Assembly: GCA_947259995.1 (NCBI GenBank)
Contig: CAMYOK010000002.1
Coordinates: 1,371,705 to 1,435,704 of the forward strand
Direction of reading: 5' to 3'
DNA length: 64,000 bases
Source: an uncultured Pseudomonadales bacterium
GTDB lineage: Bacteria > Pseudomonadota > Gammaproteobacteria > Pseudomonadales > Pseudohongiellaceae
Shown: one piece after another, positions 62,681 through 64,000 of the stretch
Layout: the number at the start of each line of letters is the position of its first letter
Numbering within the stretch: the stretch's first letter is position 1
Notes under the pieces: model-generated
What the model was told of the DNA's origin: nothing
Database searches by the model: none
The model's input: the letters and a program-made list of their open reading frames with translations, nothing else
Program-made: the position numbers and the translations under genes

Positions 62681-63991
62681 TTGTTCTTTGATAGACCCGA
62701 TCGCGGTGAAACCGCAGTCCTTGTGCATATTGATCTGGAAGCAGAGCGTGAGCAGGAGGACCCTCTTGAGTTTGAAGAACTTGTGCTCTCCGCTGGAGCA
62801 ATTCCGGCCATCTATATAAAAGGCAGTCGCAAGAGTCCAGACGCAGGCCATTTTGTGGGTTCTGGAAAGCTGGATGAAATTGCGGCTGCGGTGCAGGCAC
62901 ATGAGGCTGAGGTTGTACTCTTTAACCATGCCTTGAGCCCTAGCCAAGAGCGAAATCTAGAAAAGCGTTTGTCCTGCCGCGTGCTCGACCGTACCGGATT
63001 GATTCTCGATATATTCGCTCAGCGTGCTCGTAGCTACGAAGGTAAGCTGCAGGTAGAGCTGGCGCAATTAGAGCACACGATCACTCGTTTGAAGCGGGGC
63101 TGGACCCACCTTGATAGGCAAAAAGGCGGGATCGGCTTGCGCGGTGCAGGTGAGACGCAGCTTGAGCTCGACCAGCGCATGATAAGGCAGCGGATCAAGA
63201 GTATTAATGCTAGTCTCGTGAAAGTGCGCAGCCAGCGAGATCAAGGCCGGCGTTCACGCAAGCGTGCAGATATCCCGACCGTGTCATTGGTGGGTTACAC
63301 TAATGCTGGTAAGTCCTCTTTATTTAATGCGCTTGCAGGCGCACACACCTATGCGGCTGACCAGCTATTTGCCACCTTGGATTCTACTCTGCGTCGTGTG
63401 CCTGTTCCCAATTTTGGTAACGCTATTTTCGCAGATACAGTCGGTTTTATTAGTCATCTACCGCACAAGCTAGTAGCAGCCTTCAGGGCAACGCTTGAAG
63501 AGACTGTGCAAGCGAATCTATTGCTGCATGTGATAGACGTTGCCAATGATCAGCACGAATTCTTTACTGAGCAGGTTGAAGAGGTGTTGGCTGAAATTGG
63601 CGCCGATGATGTGCCATGCTTGCGGGTCTGCAATAAGATCGACCTATTAGATCAGCGAGAGCCCTTTATTGAGCGAAATCAAGATGGAAAGCCCGTGCGT
63701 GTGTGGGTTTCGGCCAAGACAGGCCAAGGTTTAGAGCTGCTGCTGAGTGCAATTAGCGAGTTGCTCGGTCATGATGTGGTGGAGCGAGATCTCACGATAG
63801 GCCCGGAACACGGGCGTCTGCGCGCTAAACTCTACGAAAAAGGGGCTGTGCAACAAGAGAATATCGATTCAGAGGGGGTTGTGAAATTAGCAATCCGCTT
63901 ACCAAGGCAAGACTTAGACCGTATATTGTTCGATGAAGGAATAGCACCCAATAGCCCACAAGCAGGTGTTTATGCTAACGCTCTGTTCTAA
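62681..63991 (+). CDS. hflX: Ribosome-associated GTPase HflX
   Basis: A 436-residue GTPase. The N-terminal HflX domain (VGSGKLDEIAA, FNHALSPSQERNLEKRL) is followed by a helical segment and GGIGLRGAGETQLELDQR. The GTPase domain has G1 GYTNAGKSS, G3 DTVGF and G4 NKID. HflX splits stalled ribosomes, especially in heat stress. The start appears to be TTG at 62681 with GAGG 8 bases before it; no ATG precedes the conserved N-terminus. It follows hfq by 14 bp and ends 9 bp before the window edge. Confidence 0.95.
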   Translation: MFFDRPDRGETAVLVHIDLEAEREQEDPLEFEELVLSAGAIPAIYIKGSRKSPDAGHFVGSGKLDEIAAAVQAHEAEVVLFNHALSPSQERNLEKRLSCRVLDRTGLILDIFAQRARSYEGKLQVELAQLEHTITRLKRGWTHLDRQKGGIGLRGAGETQLELDQRMIRQRIKSINASLVKVRSQRDQGRRSRKRADIPTVSLVGYTNAGKSSLFNALAGAHTYAADQLFATLDSTLRRVPVPNFGNAIFADTVGFISHLPHKLVAAFRATLEETVQANLLLHVIDVANDQHEFFTEQVEEVLAEIGADDVPCLRVCNKIDLLDQREPFIERNQDGKPVRVWVSAKTGQGLELLLSAISELLGHDVVERDLTIGPEHGRLRAKLYEKGAVQQENIDSEGVVKLAIRLPRQDLDRILFDEGIAPNSPQAGVYANALF

Positions 63992-64000
63992 ATCGATCCA

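Overview
The window reads as one continuous chromosomal segment of a free-living, aerobic, probably marine gammaproteobacterium. Evidence for this: the right end carries the classic gammaproteobacterial order nnrDE(yjeF)-tsaE-amiB-mutL-miaA-hfq-hflX; the gene set includes TonB-dependent receptor, OMPLA, OxyR, a finR/fpr pair and PA2778/PA2779-type genes; and base composition looks close to 50% GC by eye. A Cellvibrionales/OMG-like lineage is a guess. I see no rRNA, tRNA, insertion sequence, prophage or CRISPR array.

Layout. 1-5.3 kb: C-terminus of a membrane-anchored cupredoxin, a VCBS/FG-GAP lipoprotein, an exported amidohydrolase, a small MscS channel, and the PA2779/PA2778 pair. 5.3-12.6 kb: an orphan PDC-sensor protein, outer-membrane phospholipase A, an AraC-type membrane regulator, a LysR regulator divergent from an azoreductase-pirin operon, and a DASS/RCK transporter. 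12.6-19 kb: a quinoprotein dehydrogenase with N-terminal cytochrome c, a CHRD protein, and a large hybrid histidine kinase. 19-22.9 kb: S-formylglutathione hydrolase with a second pirin, and a DUF924 protein. 20.8-25.5 kb (minus strand): a decaprenylphosphoryl-arabinose-type module (GtrA, DprE1-like, DprE2-like, and a HAD-UbiA fusion). 25.6-28.4 kb: inositol monophosphatase, a LysR of FinR type, and ferredoxin-NADP reductase. 28.4-34.8 kb: redoxin, RND exporter, ClpP paralogue, NnrU protein, and oxyR with a likely divergent small RNA. 35-41 kb: alpha/beta hydrolase, a redoxin-cytochrome-copper monooxygenase-like-EF-hand protein, and an IorAB-type molybdenum hydroxylase. 41-52.5 kb: FMN glutamate synthase-like protein, DUF481, then the amine-oxidase locus. 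52.7-55.6 kb: SixA, ChaN lipoprotein, DUF4159 and MarR. 55.7-64 kb: the nnrDE-to-hflX housekeeping cluster.

The most interesting unit is 44.3-52.5 kb. A TonB receptor, an exported dihaem cytochrome c and an exported RidA imine deaminase lie on one strand. A Tat-exported FAD amine/amino-acid oxidase lies on the other, and a CadC-like TPR regulator sits between. The receptor and oxidase promoters share an identical 16-bp element, two AGGAGG repeats exactly 22 bp apart, and the same distance to the -10. I infer one regulon for periplasmic oxidation of an imported amine or amino acid: the oxidase makes an imine, RidA hydrolyses it, and the cytochrome may take the electrons.

Two other signals stand out. 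One is a minus-strand intrinsic terminator upstream of oxyR that implies an OxyS-like small RNA. The other is the arabinofuranosyl-donor module, in which a phosphatase domain is fused to the prenyltransferase and the benzothiazinone-target cysteine of DprE1 is replaced by alanine.
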